Shown: positions 1-7,178 of the stretch, in pieces | How the letters are laid out: every line of letters starts with the position of its first letter | How positions within the stretch are numbered: position 1 is the first letter of the stretch | Source: Sulfolobales archaeon | GTDB lineage: Archaea > Thermoproteota > Thermoprotei_A > Sulfolobales > NBVN01 | Direction: 5' to 3' | Assembly (NCBI GenBank): GCA_026413885.1 | Contig: JAOAKA010000002.1 | Coordinates: 186,001 to 250,000, forward strand | DNA: 64,000 nucleotides | Made by a program: the position numbers and the translations under genes | The notes under the pieces: model-generated | The model's database searches: none | What the model was told of the DNA's origin: nothing | What the model saw: only the letters and a program-made list of their open reading frames with translations

Positions 1-436
1 ATATCAGCAGGCTATAGTGAGCTGCTGGAACTACTACTAGAGGTTTACCCATCCCCAGAAAAGACTGTGCGAGAACAGTTACAGATGTATCTGAAATTCC
101 TCGAGCTATTTTAGCTACTGTGTTAGCTGTAGCTGGTGCGACTACAAAAGCATCACAGATTTCAGCTAGAGCTATGTGCCCTACTTCACCAGAGAAGCTT
201 ACAAAGACTCTATTTCCTGTAGCCCACTCAAAGAGGCGTGGTGTTACATACTTAGCAGCTTCAGGACTCATAACTACGTGAACATCGGCACCCAGTCTAA
301 TTAACTCACGAGCTAGGTCAACACTTCTATATAGAGACACAGATGAAGTAACACCTAGAGCTATAGACCTATCTAGAAGAACCTTGCTTAACTTACCCCT
401 AATTTCATTAACAGGATGCCATCTAAGTGTCTTCAA
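1..436 (-). CDS. coaBC: Phosphopantothenoylcysteine decarboxylase/synthase CoaBC (partial, runs off the window start)
   Basis: Reading the minus strand from about 436 down to the window edge gives an open frame with the flavoprotein (HFCD) domain of CoaBC/Dfp. Visible motifs are WHPVNEIRGK near the start, ALGVTSSVSLYRSVDLAREL (the nucleotide-binding G-x-T-S-S segment), a GEVGHIALAE stretch and VVAPATANTVAKIARGISD. CoaB ligates cysteine to 4'-phosphopantothenate and CoaC decarboxylates the product in coenzyme A synthesis; only the N-terminal CoaC part is in the window. The best start is a TTG at 434-436; a TATA-like TTTAAAT lies about 35 bases upstream. The missing 3' part should hold the CoaB ligase domain, so fusion state cannot be judged here. 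Confidence 0.85.
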   Translation of the reverse strand, partial: MKTLRWHPVNEIRGKLSKVLLDRSIALGVTSSVSLYRSVDLARELIRLGADVHVVMSPEAAKYVTPRLFEWATGNRVFVSFSGEVGHIALAEICDAFVVAPATANTVAKIARGISDTSVTVLAQSFLGMGKPLVVVPAAHYSLLI

Positions 437-626
437 TAGCTGTACCCAATAACATAGCCGTGCAGTTAATTTAAAGTAACTTTTTAATTCAGTGAGAACG
501 AGAATTTAAGATGCTATCTAAATCTCGGTATAGCTAAAGCTAGATATGCGCATTAAAACCCACTAGAGATTTAGTTTTTATTTTAAGCTATATTCTAATT
601 CTTCTACTTACTTTGCAGGGAGAAAC

Positions 627-1106
627 TTGGAGAAGTTAGACTACGTAGTTAGACCAATAGCTTCCGAAGACGAGCTTAAGAAGGTAATAGAGATTAATAT
701 GGTCACTCTCCCAGAGCACTACCCGTATTTCTTCTGGTATGAACACTACGAGCTCTGGAGAGACATATTTGTAGTAGCTCTAGTGAACGAGCAAATAGTT
801 GGATACAATATGTGCAGGATAGAGTACGGTATAGGCCACATTAGGAAGGGGATAGTGAGACAAGGACATGTAGTTAGTATAGCAGTACTACCAGAGTTTA
901 GGAGGCGGGGTATAGCTACAGCTTTAATGGTCTACGCTATGGACTCTATGAAGAAACGCGAAGTCAGTGAGGTATACCTAGAGGTAAGAGTAAGTAATGA
1001 ATCAGCTATAAGGCTGTACGAGAAACTCGGTTTTAAGAAAGTCAAGATCTTGAGGAGGTACTATCTAGATGGTGAAGACGCCTACCTAATGGCTAAAGAG
1101 CTGTAG
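627..1106 (+). CDS. rimI: N-alpha-acetyltransferase, archaeal Ard1/RimI type
   Basis: This is a 159-residue GNAT protein that transfers acetyl from acetyl-CoA to protein N-termini. The acetyl-CoA loop reads VSIAVLPEFRRRGIATALM (the RRxGIA motif, about residues 84-102), followed by EVYLEVRVSNESAIRLYEKL and a C-terminal DGEDAYLMAKEL, which is diagnostic of the archaeal Ard1/RimI family rather than a generic acetyltransferase. Start is TTG at 627, with GCAGGGAG upstream as a possible ribosome-binding site. The gene stands alone, converging on mgtE with an 18-base gap. Length is normal for the family. Confidence 0.9.
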   Translation: MEKLDYVVRPIASEDELKKVIEINMVTLPEHYPYFFWYEHYELWRDIFVVALVNEQIVGYNMCRIEYGIGHIRKGIVRQGHVVSIAVLPEFRRRGIATALMVYAMDSMKKREVSEVYLEVRVSNESAIRLYEKLGFKKVKILRRYYLDGEDAYLMAKEL

Positions 1107-1123
1107 GGAACACTATGCTTAGT

Positions 1124-2515
1124 CTATACTACAGCTAGTAAGCTAGCAGCTATCCAGAAGTAGGTAAATGATGTAACTATATCTCCAATAGTAGTTATCA
1201 GAGGTGCTGATGCTACTGCTGGATCAACGCCTAGTCTAGCTAGTAGTATGGGAAGAAAGGAACCCACCACATCAGATACATAACACGATGTAGTGAGTGC
1301 TACTGTAACTATTAGCGCGACTTTCAGAGATATGCTAACGTTCATCATAGCGAACCAGACAACACCAAACGCAATTCCAAAAGCTATCGGACCCAGTATC
1401 AAGATCATCAATGAGCTAACCACTAACTCTTTCAGCAGTACTCGGAGAACATCCATTTTAGAGAGTCTTATCTCTCCGAGAGCCATACTTCTAAGGATCA
1501 GTGTTGACGATTGAGCACCAATATTACCGGAGTTATCTGCCAGCATTGGTAGAAATGCTGCTAGAACCGCCAGTCTCTCTATCGTATTCGTAAATGAAGC
1601 TACTATAGATCCAGTAATTGAGTTCATTAAATATAGATACAAGATCATTGGTGCTCTTTTTAGAGCTAGCTTAAGTGGAGATAGAGTCATATACCCCCCT
1701 CTGACAGCCTCAATAAAACCACCGAACTTCAGTAAGTCTTCAGAGTACTCAGTTACTAACACGTCTAGAACGTCATCGAGTGTTACAGCACCTAGAAATC
1801 TACCTACGTGGTCTACAACTGGGACTTCGAGGAGGTCGTAGTCTACTGCTAGTTTAGCGGCTTGCTCTCTATCCTTCATAACATCTACAACAACCGGTGA
1901 TTTCTGAGCGTAAGTCTTGAGTGGGACGTCTTTAGGTTTAGTCAGAAAAGACTTAACATCTATCCAACCTACAAGCTTACTCTCGTCATCTACTACATAG
2001 ATGTAGTGGTGTCTATCGTAGAGACCTAATCTATCTCTAGTTACGTATGTAGATATAGCATCGCCAACCTTCATATTCCAGTTAAATACGGGTATCTGTG
2101 GTGTCATGACGCCTCCCACGCTCTCCGGAGGGTACTTCAATATCTTAGATACTTCTTCAGCAGTTTCTCTAGGCATTATCTCGATGATCTTATTTCTATA
2201 TCTAGGTGGCAGCTTTCCAAGAACATCTGCTACCTCGTCTAGAGGGAGTATATTAATTATCTTAGAGACTTCGTCAAGACCTTTAACAATCACTATCTCG
2301 TAGACTATCTCATCCGGTAGCTTAGCTAAGACTTCAGCTAGACTACTGAGTGTTGTCTTAGTAAAGAGTTTGTACCTCTCATCACTATTCAGTCTTATTA
2401 TTACTGCGTGTGCGTACGGTGGGTCGAGGGAATCTAGCAGTTTAGCTGCTTCTTCTATTTTACCTACCTCTACTAGCTCTCTTATCTTCGTGTAGTACAT
2501 CTCTACATTGTTCAC
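1124..2515 (-). CDS. mgtE: MgtE-family magnesium transporter
   Basis: A three-part MgtE protein: an N-terminal superhelical domain with repeated short helices (LLDSLDPP, VLGKLPPRYR), a tandem CBS pair beginning at GGVMTPQIPVFNW and ending near LGAVTLDDVLDVL, and a C-terminal membrane domain with about five helices. The membrane domain carries the pore signature ADNSGNIGAQSST. The family imports Mg2+ (some members Co2+) with the CBS and N domains acting as Mg2+ sensors. The longest frame opens at a TTG at 2581, but a TATA-like TTTTAAGATT at 2556-2565 lies inside that extension, so I favour the GTG at 2515, preceded by a G-rich Shine-Dalgarno stretch. Confidence 0.9.
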   Translation of the reverse strand: MNNVEMYYTKIRELVEVGKIEEAAKLLDSLDPPYAHAVIIRLNSDERYKLFTKTTLSSLAEVLAKLPDEIVYEIVIVKGLDEVSKIINILPLDEVADVLGKLPPRYRNKIIEIMPRETAEEVSKILKYPPESVGGVMTPQIPVFNWNMKVGDAISTYVTRDRLGLYDRHHYIYVVDDESKLVGWIDVKSFLTKPKDVPLKTYAQKSPVVVDVMKDREQAAKLAVDYDLLEVPVVDHVGRFLGAVTLDDVLDVLVTEYSEDLLKFGGFIEAVRGGYMTLSPLKLALKRAPMILYLYLMNSITGSIVASFTNTIERLAVLAAFLPMLADNSGNIGAQSSTLILRSMALGEIRLSKMDVLRVLLKELVVSSLMILILGPIAFGIAFGVVWFAMMNVSISLKVALIVTVALTTSCYVSDVVGSFLPILLARLGVDPAVASAPLITTIGDIVTSFTYFWIAASLLAVV

Positions 2516-2633
2516 ACTGCTCCCCAACCCCCACTCCAAACTATAATCATGAGTAATCTTAAAAGAAAGTAGTTGCGTCAAGATAAAAACCAGCGTAGCT
2601 ATTGCTTAAAGTCTTATTAGGCTTTAGAGCGTT

Positions 2634-3827
2634 TTGGTGGTGCGGTGCTACTGGCTGACTGAGTCTACTACGAGAAATATCGTGAGTACAGCGGTATTTA
2701 ACTTATTTAGAGGTCTAGCTGCTAGCGGTTTTAACGTATTGTTTGCTGCTTATATGAGTAGACTTGGGTACTCTATAGGCGAGATTGGGGCTGTAGCTAC
2801 TGTATCGAATATTTTGGGAGCACTTCTATCTCCTCTAGTAGGCTATCTACTAGAGATATATAGTAGTAGATTGATTACTACTCTAACCGGTTTTATGATC
2901 GGTATCTCGCTTGCTATAGTTGCTTTCTCTGAGAATATTGCCGCACTAGCTCTTAGCTACTCACTCTTTCATCTCTCTATATACTTTGCTCAACCCGCTA
3001 GAATGGTTTTTCTCTCTAAAACAATCGATAGAAATAAGCTTGGAACCGTTGTTGGTTTAACTACATCTACGTTTACAGTATCTAGAGCTATAGGACCTGT
3101 GTTAAGTGGGTATCTAGTAGTTAGCTTTAAGTATGTGTACGCATTTCTATCGCTGTCTGCTATAGCTATAGTAGGCTCGCTCGCATTTCTACTTCTCTCC
3201 TGCGAACCCGATGTCGAGAGAAGACCCACTGTGAATAGTATAGCTGATTCGTATAGAAGAGCTATCACACCAAGTAGGGAGCTAGCTACACTATATCTCT
3301 TCACGTCTCTAGACCGTGCTGCGTGGAACCTCTGGCACCCTATGCTTAGTGCGTACCTACTAGACCACGGCTATAGTGAGGTTGATGTAGGAATGCTCGT
3401 ATCTCTCTCAAATATAGTTGAAGCTATTGGAACCCCGATCACGGGTAGACTAGTAGATAGGTTAGGTAGCTCTATCGCTCTAGCTCTATCTGAAGTTACC
3501 GCAGCTCTAGCTGCGGTACTCCTAGTATTTCCATCTACTTTTCCTCTATGTGTTGCGTCCATGCTGTTTATTGGGGTTAGTATAAGTCTCTGGATACCGG
3601 GCTATAACGTGTACGTAGCTAGAGTATTTAGAAATATTGGTGAAGCTTTTGCTTCTATAAATGCTGTTAGAAGTATTGTCAGTATTCCATCACCTTATCT
3701 AGGCGGTCTACTCTACGAGTCAGTGTCTTCTCTAGCACCATTTACTCTATCAACGTCTATGCTCTTCGTAGCTACATACATAGCTTCAAATAGTTTAAAG
3801 AGATTCGAGAAGTTAGAAGAGAGATAG
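2634..3827 (+). CDS. Major facilitator superfamily transporter
   Basis: A 397-residue polytopic membrane protein with about twelve hydrophobic helices in two similar halves. The loop after helix 2 in the first half (LEIYSSR) and the corresponding loop of the second half (GRLVDRLGSS) are the MFS loop 2-3 signatures, and RAIGPVLSGYLV is the motif C-like segment of helix 5 typical of drug and proton antiporters. Substrate cannot be told from the sequence. Divergent from mgtE; the TTG at 2634 is followed by GTG codons at 2637 and 2640, any of which could be the start. Confidence 0.85.
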   Translation: MVVRCYWLTESTTRNIVSTAVFNLFRGLAASGFNVLFAAYMSRLGYSIGEIGAVATVSNILGALLSPLVGYLLEIYSSRLITTLTGFMIGISLAIVAFSENIAALALSYSLFHLSIYFAQPARMVFLSKTIDRNKLGTVVGLTTSTFTVSRAIGPVLSGYLVVSFKYVYAFLSLSAIAIVGSLAFLLLSCEPDVERRPTVNSIADSYRRAITPSRELATLYLFTSLDRAAWNLWHPMLSAYLLDHGYSEVDVGMLVSLSNIVEAIGTPITGRLVDRLGSSIALALSEVTAALAAVLLVFPSTFPLCVASMLFIGVSISLWIPGYNVYVARVFRNIGEAFASINAVRSIVSIPSPYLGGLLYESVSSLAPFTLSTSMLFVATYIASNSLKRFEKLEER

Positions 3828-3923
3828 ACAGTGAGTCCAGTTCAGAATTCTACTCTCTACATCTCAGCCTGCTCTTCTATATAATTTCGTGGTGCTTATG
3901 CTATAGATTGGCGAAAACACTCG

Positions 3924-4514
3924 ATGTCGGAACACAGAACTGTTCCGGGAGTAACTAAGGTCTACTTGAGGATTCACGAAGATAGGCTCGGAGTGCTTAT
4001 CGGAGAGAAAGGTGAGGTACTTAGAGATCTAGAAGCACGTCTAGGTGTTAAAATAACTGTTAACTCGGTCGATAGTTCTGTTGTAGTAGAGCCGGCTAGT
4101 GCCTATACTCCAGCATCAAATGTAATTAAGTGTCAAGAGATAATCAAAGCAATAGACTACTGCTACTCATACGAGAGAGCTTCTAGACTCTACGATGACG
4201 ACTCAGTACTGCTAGTACTAGACTTGAAGGATCTCGCAGGAAGTAGTGAAAGCCACCTACAGAGAGTTAAGGGGAGAATCATAGGGGAGGAAGGTAGAGC
4301 TAGAAAAACACTTGAGGAAATGACTGGTGCGTATATAAGTGTCTGCAGAGAATTTGTAGCAATCATAGGTGACTACAGTAGAGCAGAACTAGCTAGACAA
4401 GCAGTAGAAATGCTAGCTCAAGGAAGACAGCATTCAACAGTCTACAAATTCCTCGATAGGGCGATTAGAGAGTTAAAAAGGAGAGAATCGGTAGATCTCT
4501 GGAGAAAGATGTGA
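3924..4514 (+). CDS. Dim2/Krr1/Pno1-like KH-domain RNA-binding protein
   Basis: Two KH domains: the first contains GVLIGEKGEVLRDLEARLGV (a GxxG-type loop, about residues 26-45) and the second RVKGRIIGEEGRARKTLEEM (about 113-132). The order and the tail HSTVYKFLDRAIRELKR match the archaeal Dim2/Pno1 family, which works with Rio kinases on the 3' end of 16S rRNA in small-subunit maturation. In many archaea this gene follows rio1; here rio1 and aIF1A sit together some 15 kb away. The TGA stop lies inside the C box of a C/D sRNA. Start is the ATG at 3924. Confidence 0.9.
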   Translation: MSEHRTVPGVTKVYLRIHEDRLGVLIGEKGEVLRDLEARLGVKITVNSVDSSVVVEPASAYTPASNVIKCQEIIKAIDYCYSYERASRLYDDDSVLLVLDLKDLAGSSESHLQRVKGRIIGEEGRARKTLEEMTGAYISVCREFVAIIGDYSRAELARQAVEMLAQGRQHSTVYKFLDRAIRELKRRESVDLWRKM

Positions 4515-4560
4515 TGAGTTTATATTCTGAGTAGTGATGAAGGGCCAAAGCTCTGAGAAA
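4508..4560 (+). ncRNA. C/D box small RNA overlapping the stop codon of the dim2 gene
   Basis: All four boxes are present in order: C box GTGATGA at 4511-4517, a 9-base guide, D' box CTGA at 4527-4530, a 4-base spacer, C' box TGATGA at 4535-4540, a 12-base guide (AGGGCCAAAGCT), and D box CTGA at 4553-4556. Box sequences and spacing fit archaeal sRNAs that direct 2'-O-methylation through L7Ae, Nop5 and fibrillarin; an L7Ae gene is at 49750-50142. The TGA stop of the upstream KH gene (4512-4514) is part of the C box. The rRNA or tRNA target was not determined. Confidence 0.75.
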
Positions 4561-4699
4561 CTCTTAAGACCTCAGAATTCCCTGATTCCTGAATCGTAGA
4601 GTCCATACACTCCTCCAAGTCTAATAAAGCGTAAGTTGAGGTCCACCGCATATAGCTATGTTGTCTGACTTTACTGAAGAGCTCTCACACTAGCTGAAC

Positions 4700-4870
4700 T
4701 TAGTTTGGAGAAGTAAGGAAAATTACTACGTAATCTTGTATTTCATTTATTCTCTTAGTGCAGCTGTACTCACCAGAGCCTATTTCTACACACTTAAATC
4801 CCTTCTGAGTCATATCTACGATATGTGAGGATACAGCTTCCCTACTGACTTTAACTATCTTGACAGGCAT
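4700..4870 (-). CDS. Small conserved-looking protein, 56 residues, function unknown
   Basis: An ATG-started frame in an otherwise empty 650-base gap encodes 56 residues beginning MPVKIVKVSREAVSSHIVDM and ending VVIFLTSPN. An AGGAGT Shine-Dalgarno sequence lies six bases before the ATG, and TATA-like sequences lie further upstream. The predicted pattern is a short beta-alpha-beta-beta unit with amphipathic strands and two cysteines. I do not recognise the family. A start with a good ribosome-binding site, a balanced composition and codon use like the neighbours support a real gene, though it is short. Confidence 0.55.
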   Translation of the reverse strand: MPVKIVKVSREAVSSHIVDMTQKGFKCVEIGSGEYSCTKRINEIQDYVVIFLTSPN

Positions 4871-5172
4871 GTCTGACTCCTAATCCGCTTATACTGTCAG
4901 TGCTTAACTTCACGATTGAGCAACATCTTTCAGAGCGTTCTTAAATACAGGTATTACTTACGCTAACTCCTATGAATCTAGAGACCACTAGTCTAAGTAG
5001 CTCCACAGCTAGAAGACCTACTGACTTGAAGTAACACCGAAATACTCGGTTAAATTACTAGTAACTCTTTATACACTCTTAGAGCACTAGAGATATTGAC
5101 CTGATATAGCCTGAGTCTCCCTCCAGCACACAGTTTATTAAGACTCGAGAGAACTCTAGGTAGGAGGTTTAA
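4871..5172. other. Non-coding gap of about 300 bases
   Basis: No convincing frame was found; the longest is a 20-codon ATG frame near 4973. The left part should hold the promoter of the minus-strand small gene (TATTTAAG near 4941-4948). The right end holds the promoter of the Hfq-like gene: TTTATTAAG about 35 bases before its start, then a GGAGGT ribosome-binding site at 5163-5168. Confidence 0.5.
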
Positions 5173-5577
5173 GTGCGAGATAATATTCTAGATAGGAGGT
5201 TTGAGGGAAAAGCCATTAAATTGCGTCTTATAGGCATCGAAGAGCCTCTGGAAGGTGTAGTAGATGAAGTATCTAAATATGAAATAGGGATTAGAACTCC
5301 GAGAGGACCTGTAGTCGTCTTTAGACACTCTATAGCTCATATTGAAGTATCTCAGACAGATCTCCACGGTTTTTCGAGTGAGGAATTAGAAGACGTCATT
5401 ATAACGTCTGAGATGACTGGTGCCGGTGTTGAGGTAGTTCTCTCTGATAAAACTAGGATCGACGGGAAGCTCTCGAAAATATCTAGATATGAGATAGGGG
5501 TTAGAGCTGGTGATAGAGCTCTCGTAATCCCTAAGTCAGCTATTTCCTACATTATATTTCAAGAAGTTGAGACTTAA
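5173..5577 (+). CDS. Tandem Hfq/Sm-like protein
   Basis: The 134-residue protein is an internal duplication of an Hfq-type Sm fold. Repeat 1 (about residues 8-60) has LEGVVDEVSKYEIGI then VVVFRHSIAHIEV; repeat 2 (about 78-131) has IDGKLSKISRYEIGV then ALVIPKSAISYIIF. These match Sm1 (L-x-G-x-I...F/Y-x-I) and Sm2 (Y-K-H-A-I-S-x-I) of Hfq more closely than the LSm/SmAP type. The family binds U-rich or A-rich RNA as rings; a two-domain chain could assemble as a trimer of dimers. Start is GTG 5173 with GGAGGT five bases upstream. The assignment is by motif only. Confidence 0.65.
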   Translation: MRDNILDRRFEGKAIKLRLIGIEEPLEGVVDEVSKYEIGIRTPRGPVVVFRHSIAHIEVSQTDLHGFSSEELEDVIITSEMTGAGVEVVLSDKTRIDGKLSKISRYEIGVRAGDRALVIPKSAISYIIFQEVET

Positions 5578-5593
5578 ATAAACACCTCATATC

Positions 5594-6283
5594 TTAGAAT
5601 AGGTCAGCGTCTTCTATAATGTAGTAACCTGTAAACATGTGTGGATGCAACACCATCCTCCCTCTTCTTACTGCGACACCCCTCCCTCTAAAGAGGGGTG
5701 ACCTTATTACGAAGGTTTCAAATTCACCTCCTTCTCCAACGAGGCTTACACCACACTCTCTATGTGCTTTAGTAAGGAGGTATATGATTTCTGAGCTGGA
5801 GGGATTTCCGAGAAGGCGTGGACTTAAGCAGTATGCCTGAATGGCTGTTACTATAAAGCTTAGCTCACCTACTTCTCTCTCGAGGAGTTCTTCCTCTCTC
5901 CGACCCCATAGAGGAGCGTATAGCTTTAGTCCTAGTTCTTCAGCTAGAGCCTTAAATTTCTCGAGCTGGTACTTAGACTTAACCGCACCAGCCACCAGGT
6001 AGTCTACATCGGAGTGTGTAGTTAGTAGCTGATGTAAGCTATCTCTAAGTTCTAGATACTCGAAGTCTTTAAAACCGCTGACGGGTACTAAGTGGACTGG
6101 TATCCCCATAGCCTCTCCGTGAAGTTTACTCCACAACACGTTTACAGTATGAAAGAGCCAGGAGTCTTCTCTTCTAGGAAGAGCTACAACTAAAGCCTCA
6201 ACGAATATATTATGATTTTGCGATGTGAGGATAGAGTAGTGTGAGTCCTTACCACCGCTATAGAGAGCTACTGCTCTCCACAT
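5594..6283 (-). CDS. dph6: Diphthine--ammonia ligase (Dph6, PP-loop ATPase)
   Basis: The 229-residue protein opens with the PP-loop ATP pyrophosphatase motif YSGGKDS (residues 8-14) and contains the Dph6-family signature GEGGEFETFV near residue 184. It amidates diphthine to diphthamide on elongation factor 2, using ATP and ammonium. Length is typical for archaeal members, which lack the extra domains of the yeast enzyme. ATG start at 6283. It converges on the Hfq-like gene with a 16-base gap and is divergent from the zinc-ribbon gene. Confidence 0.88.
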   Translation of the reverse strand: MWRAVALYSGGKDSHYSILTSQNHNIFVEALVVALPRREDSWLFHTVNVLWSKLHGEAMGIPVHLVPVSGFKDFEYLELRDSLHQLLTTHSDVDYLVAGAVKSKYQLEKFKALAEELGLKLYAPLWGRREEELLEREVGELSFIVTAIQAYCLSPRLLGNPSSSEIIYLLTKAHRECGVSLVGEGGEFETFVIRSPLFRGRGVAVRRGRMVLHPHMFTGYYIIEDADLF

Positions 6284-6404
6284 ATACTGCTCTCCGAGAG
6301 ATATTCTTCTATACTAGTAATGTGTTCGAGTGATTCATGGAGTCTACAACATGCGGCTTCGAGAACTATTTTATTGCTTAGATTACACTATATTGGGAGA
6401 CTTA

Positions 6405-6707
6405 ATGAAGTGTCCTAAGTGTGGCTACGAAACTCAGCCCGCGAAGACGTGGCACCTAACATCTCCACTACCAGATTCTGAAGGCAGGATCTCTATAACT
6501 GTGATGGGGTCCTTTAAGTGCCCTAAGTGCGGACATAGCTGGAGGGGGAGAGTTAGCATGATAAAAGTTGGTGAAGGAAACTACGTAGAAATAGGTGGGT
6601 CAGTGAAAAAGAGTAGAAAGAAGCGAGTAGAAAGTAGTGCATCAACTAGTGGTGAAGGAAAGGTAATAGAGGTAGATATAAGCGATATTCTGTCAGAAGA
6701 AGAGTAG
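6405..6707 (+). CDS. Zinc-ribbon protein related to the Cren7 chromatin fold
   Basis: From the ATG at 6405 the protein is 100 residues and begins MKCPKCGYETQPAKTW. A second knuckle reads FKCPKCGHSWRG, making a four-cysteine zinc ribbon, followed by a lysine-rich tail. The segment KTWHLTSP...GSFKCPKCG lines up with KVWALAPK...GLFKDPETG of Cren7, with the knuckle replaced by DPETG there. This suggests a zinc-bearing relative of crenarchaeal chromatin proteins, but DNA binding is inferred. A frame extension back to GTG 6330 exists; I prefer 6405 because GGGAG precedes it and a TATA-like TTTTATT lies upstream. The TAG stop abuts the next gene. Confidence 0.6.
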   Translation: MKCPKCGYETQPAKTWHLTSPLPDSEGRISITVMGSFKCPKCGHSWRGRVSMIKVGEGNYVEIGGSVKKSRKKRVESSASTSGEGKVIEVDISDILSEEE

Positions 6708-7178
6708 GTGGCAGCTATAAAGATTCGTAAAGTAATCACTGTAGCACTAGAAGCACTAATAGGAGTATCTCTGCTGCTACTCATCACTCTAATACTGCTA
6801 GACTACGTAACTCTAGCGGTAGTTGAAGGAAGCTCTATGGAGCCTACACTACAGCCGGGAGACTTAGTCGTTATAGTTAAGAGAGTTTCTCTAGGAGAGA
6901 TCTCAATAGGTGATGTAATAGTGTATCAGCGCGGTAGAACTCTGATAATACATAGAGTTATTAGAATAGAAGGTAACACACTAATTGCAAAGGGAGACAA
7001 TAACTGGCTCCCAGACCCACCTGTAAGTCCGCAAATGATAATCGGTAAAGTACTTGAGGTCAGGGGCAAGATAGTTAAGATCCCGCTAGTAGGCTATTTA
7101 ACTCTATTCATTAGGTACTTTATCACATCTTTTACAAATCTACCGGTAATATATAGTTTAAGTAGAGTTTCAACATAG
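6708..7178 (+). CDS. Signal peptidase I, archaeal type
   Basis: A 156-residue membrane protein with an N-terminal anchor helix (about residues 13-38), the nucleophile motif EGSSMEPTL (Ser43), IIHRVI with His82 replacing the bacterial catalytic Lys, and KGDNNW with Asp97. This Ser-His-Asp arrangement is the archaeal/ER-type Sec signal peptidase that cuts leader peptides outside the membrane. A second hydrophobic helix closes the protein. GTG start begins on the base after the stop of the zinc-ribbon gene, so the two are probably one transcript. Its last 85 bases overlap the 3' end of topA on the other strand. Confidence 0.85.
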   Translation: MAAIKIRKVITVALEALIGVSLLLLITLILLDYVTLAVVEGSSMEPTLQPGDLVVIVKRVSLGEISIGDVIVYQRGRTLIIHRVIRIEGNTLIAKGDNNWLPDPPVSPQMIIGKVLEVRGKIVKIPLVGYLTLFIRYFITSFTNLPVIYSLSRVST

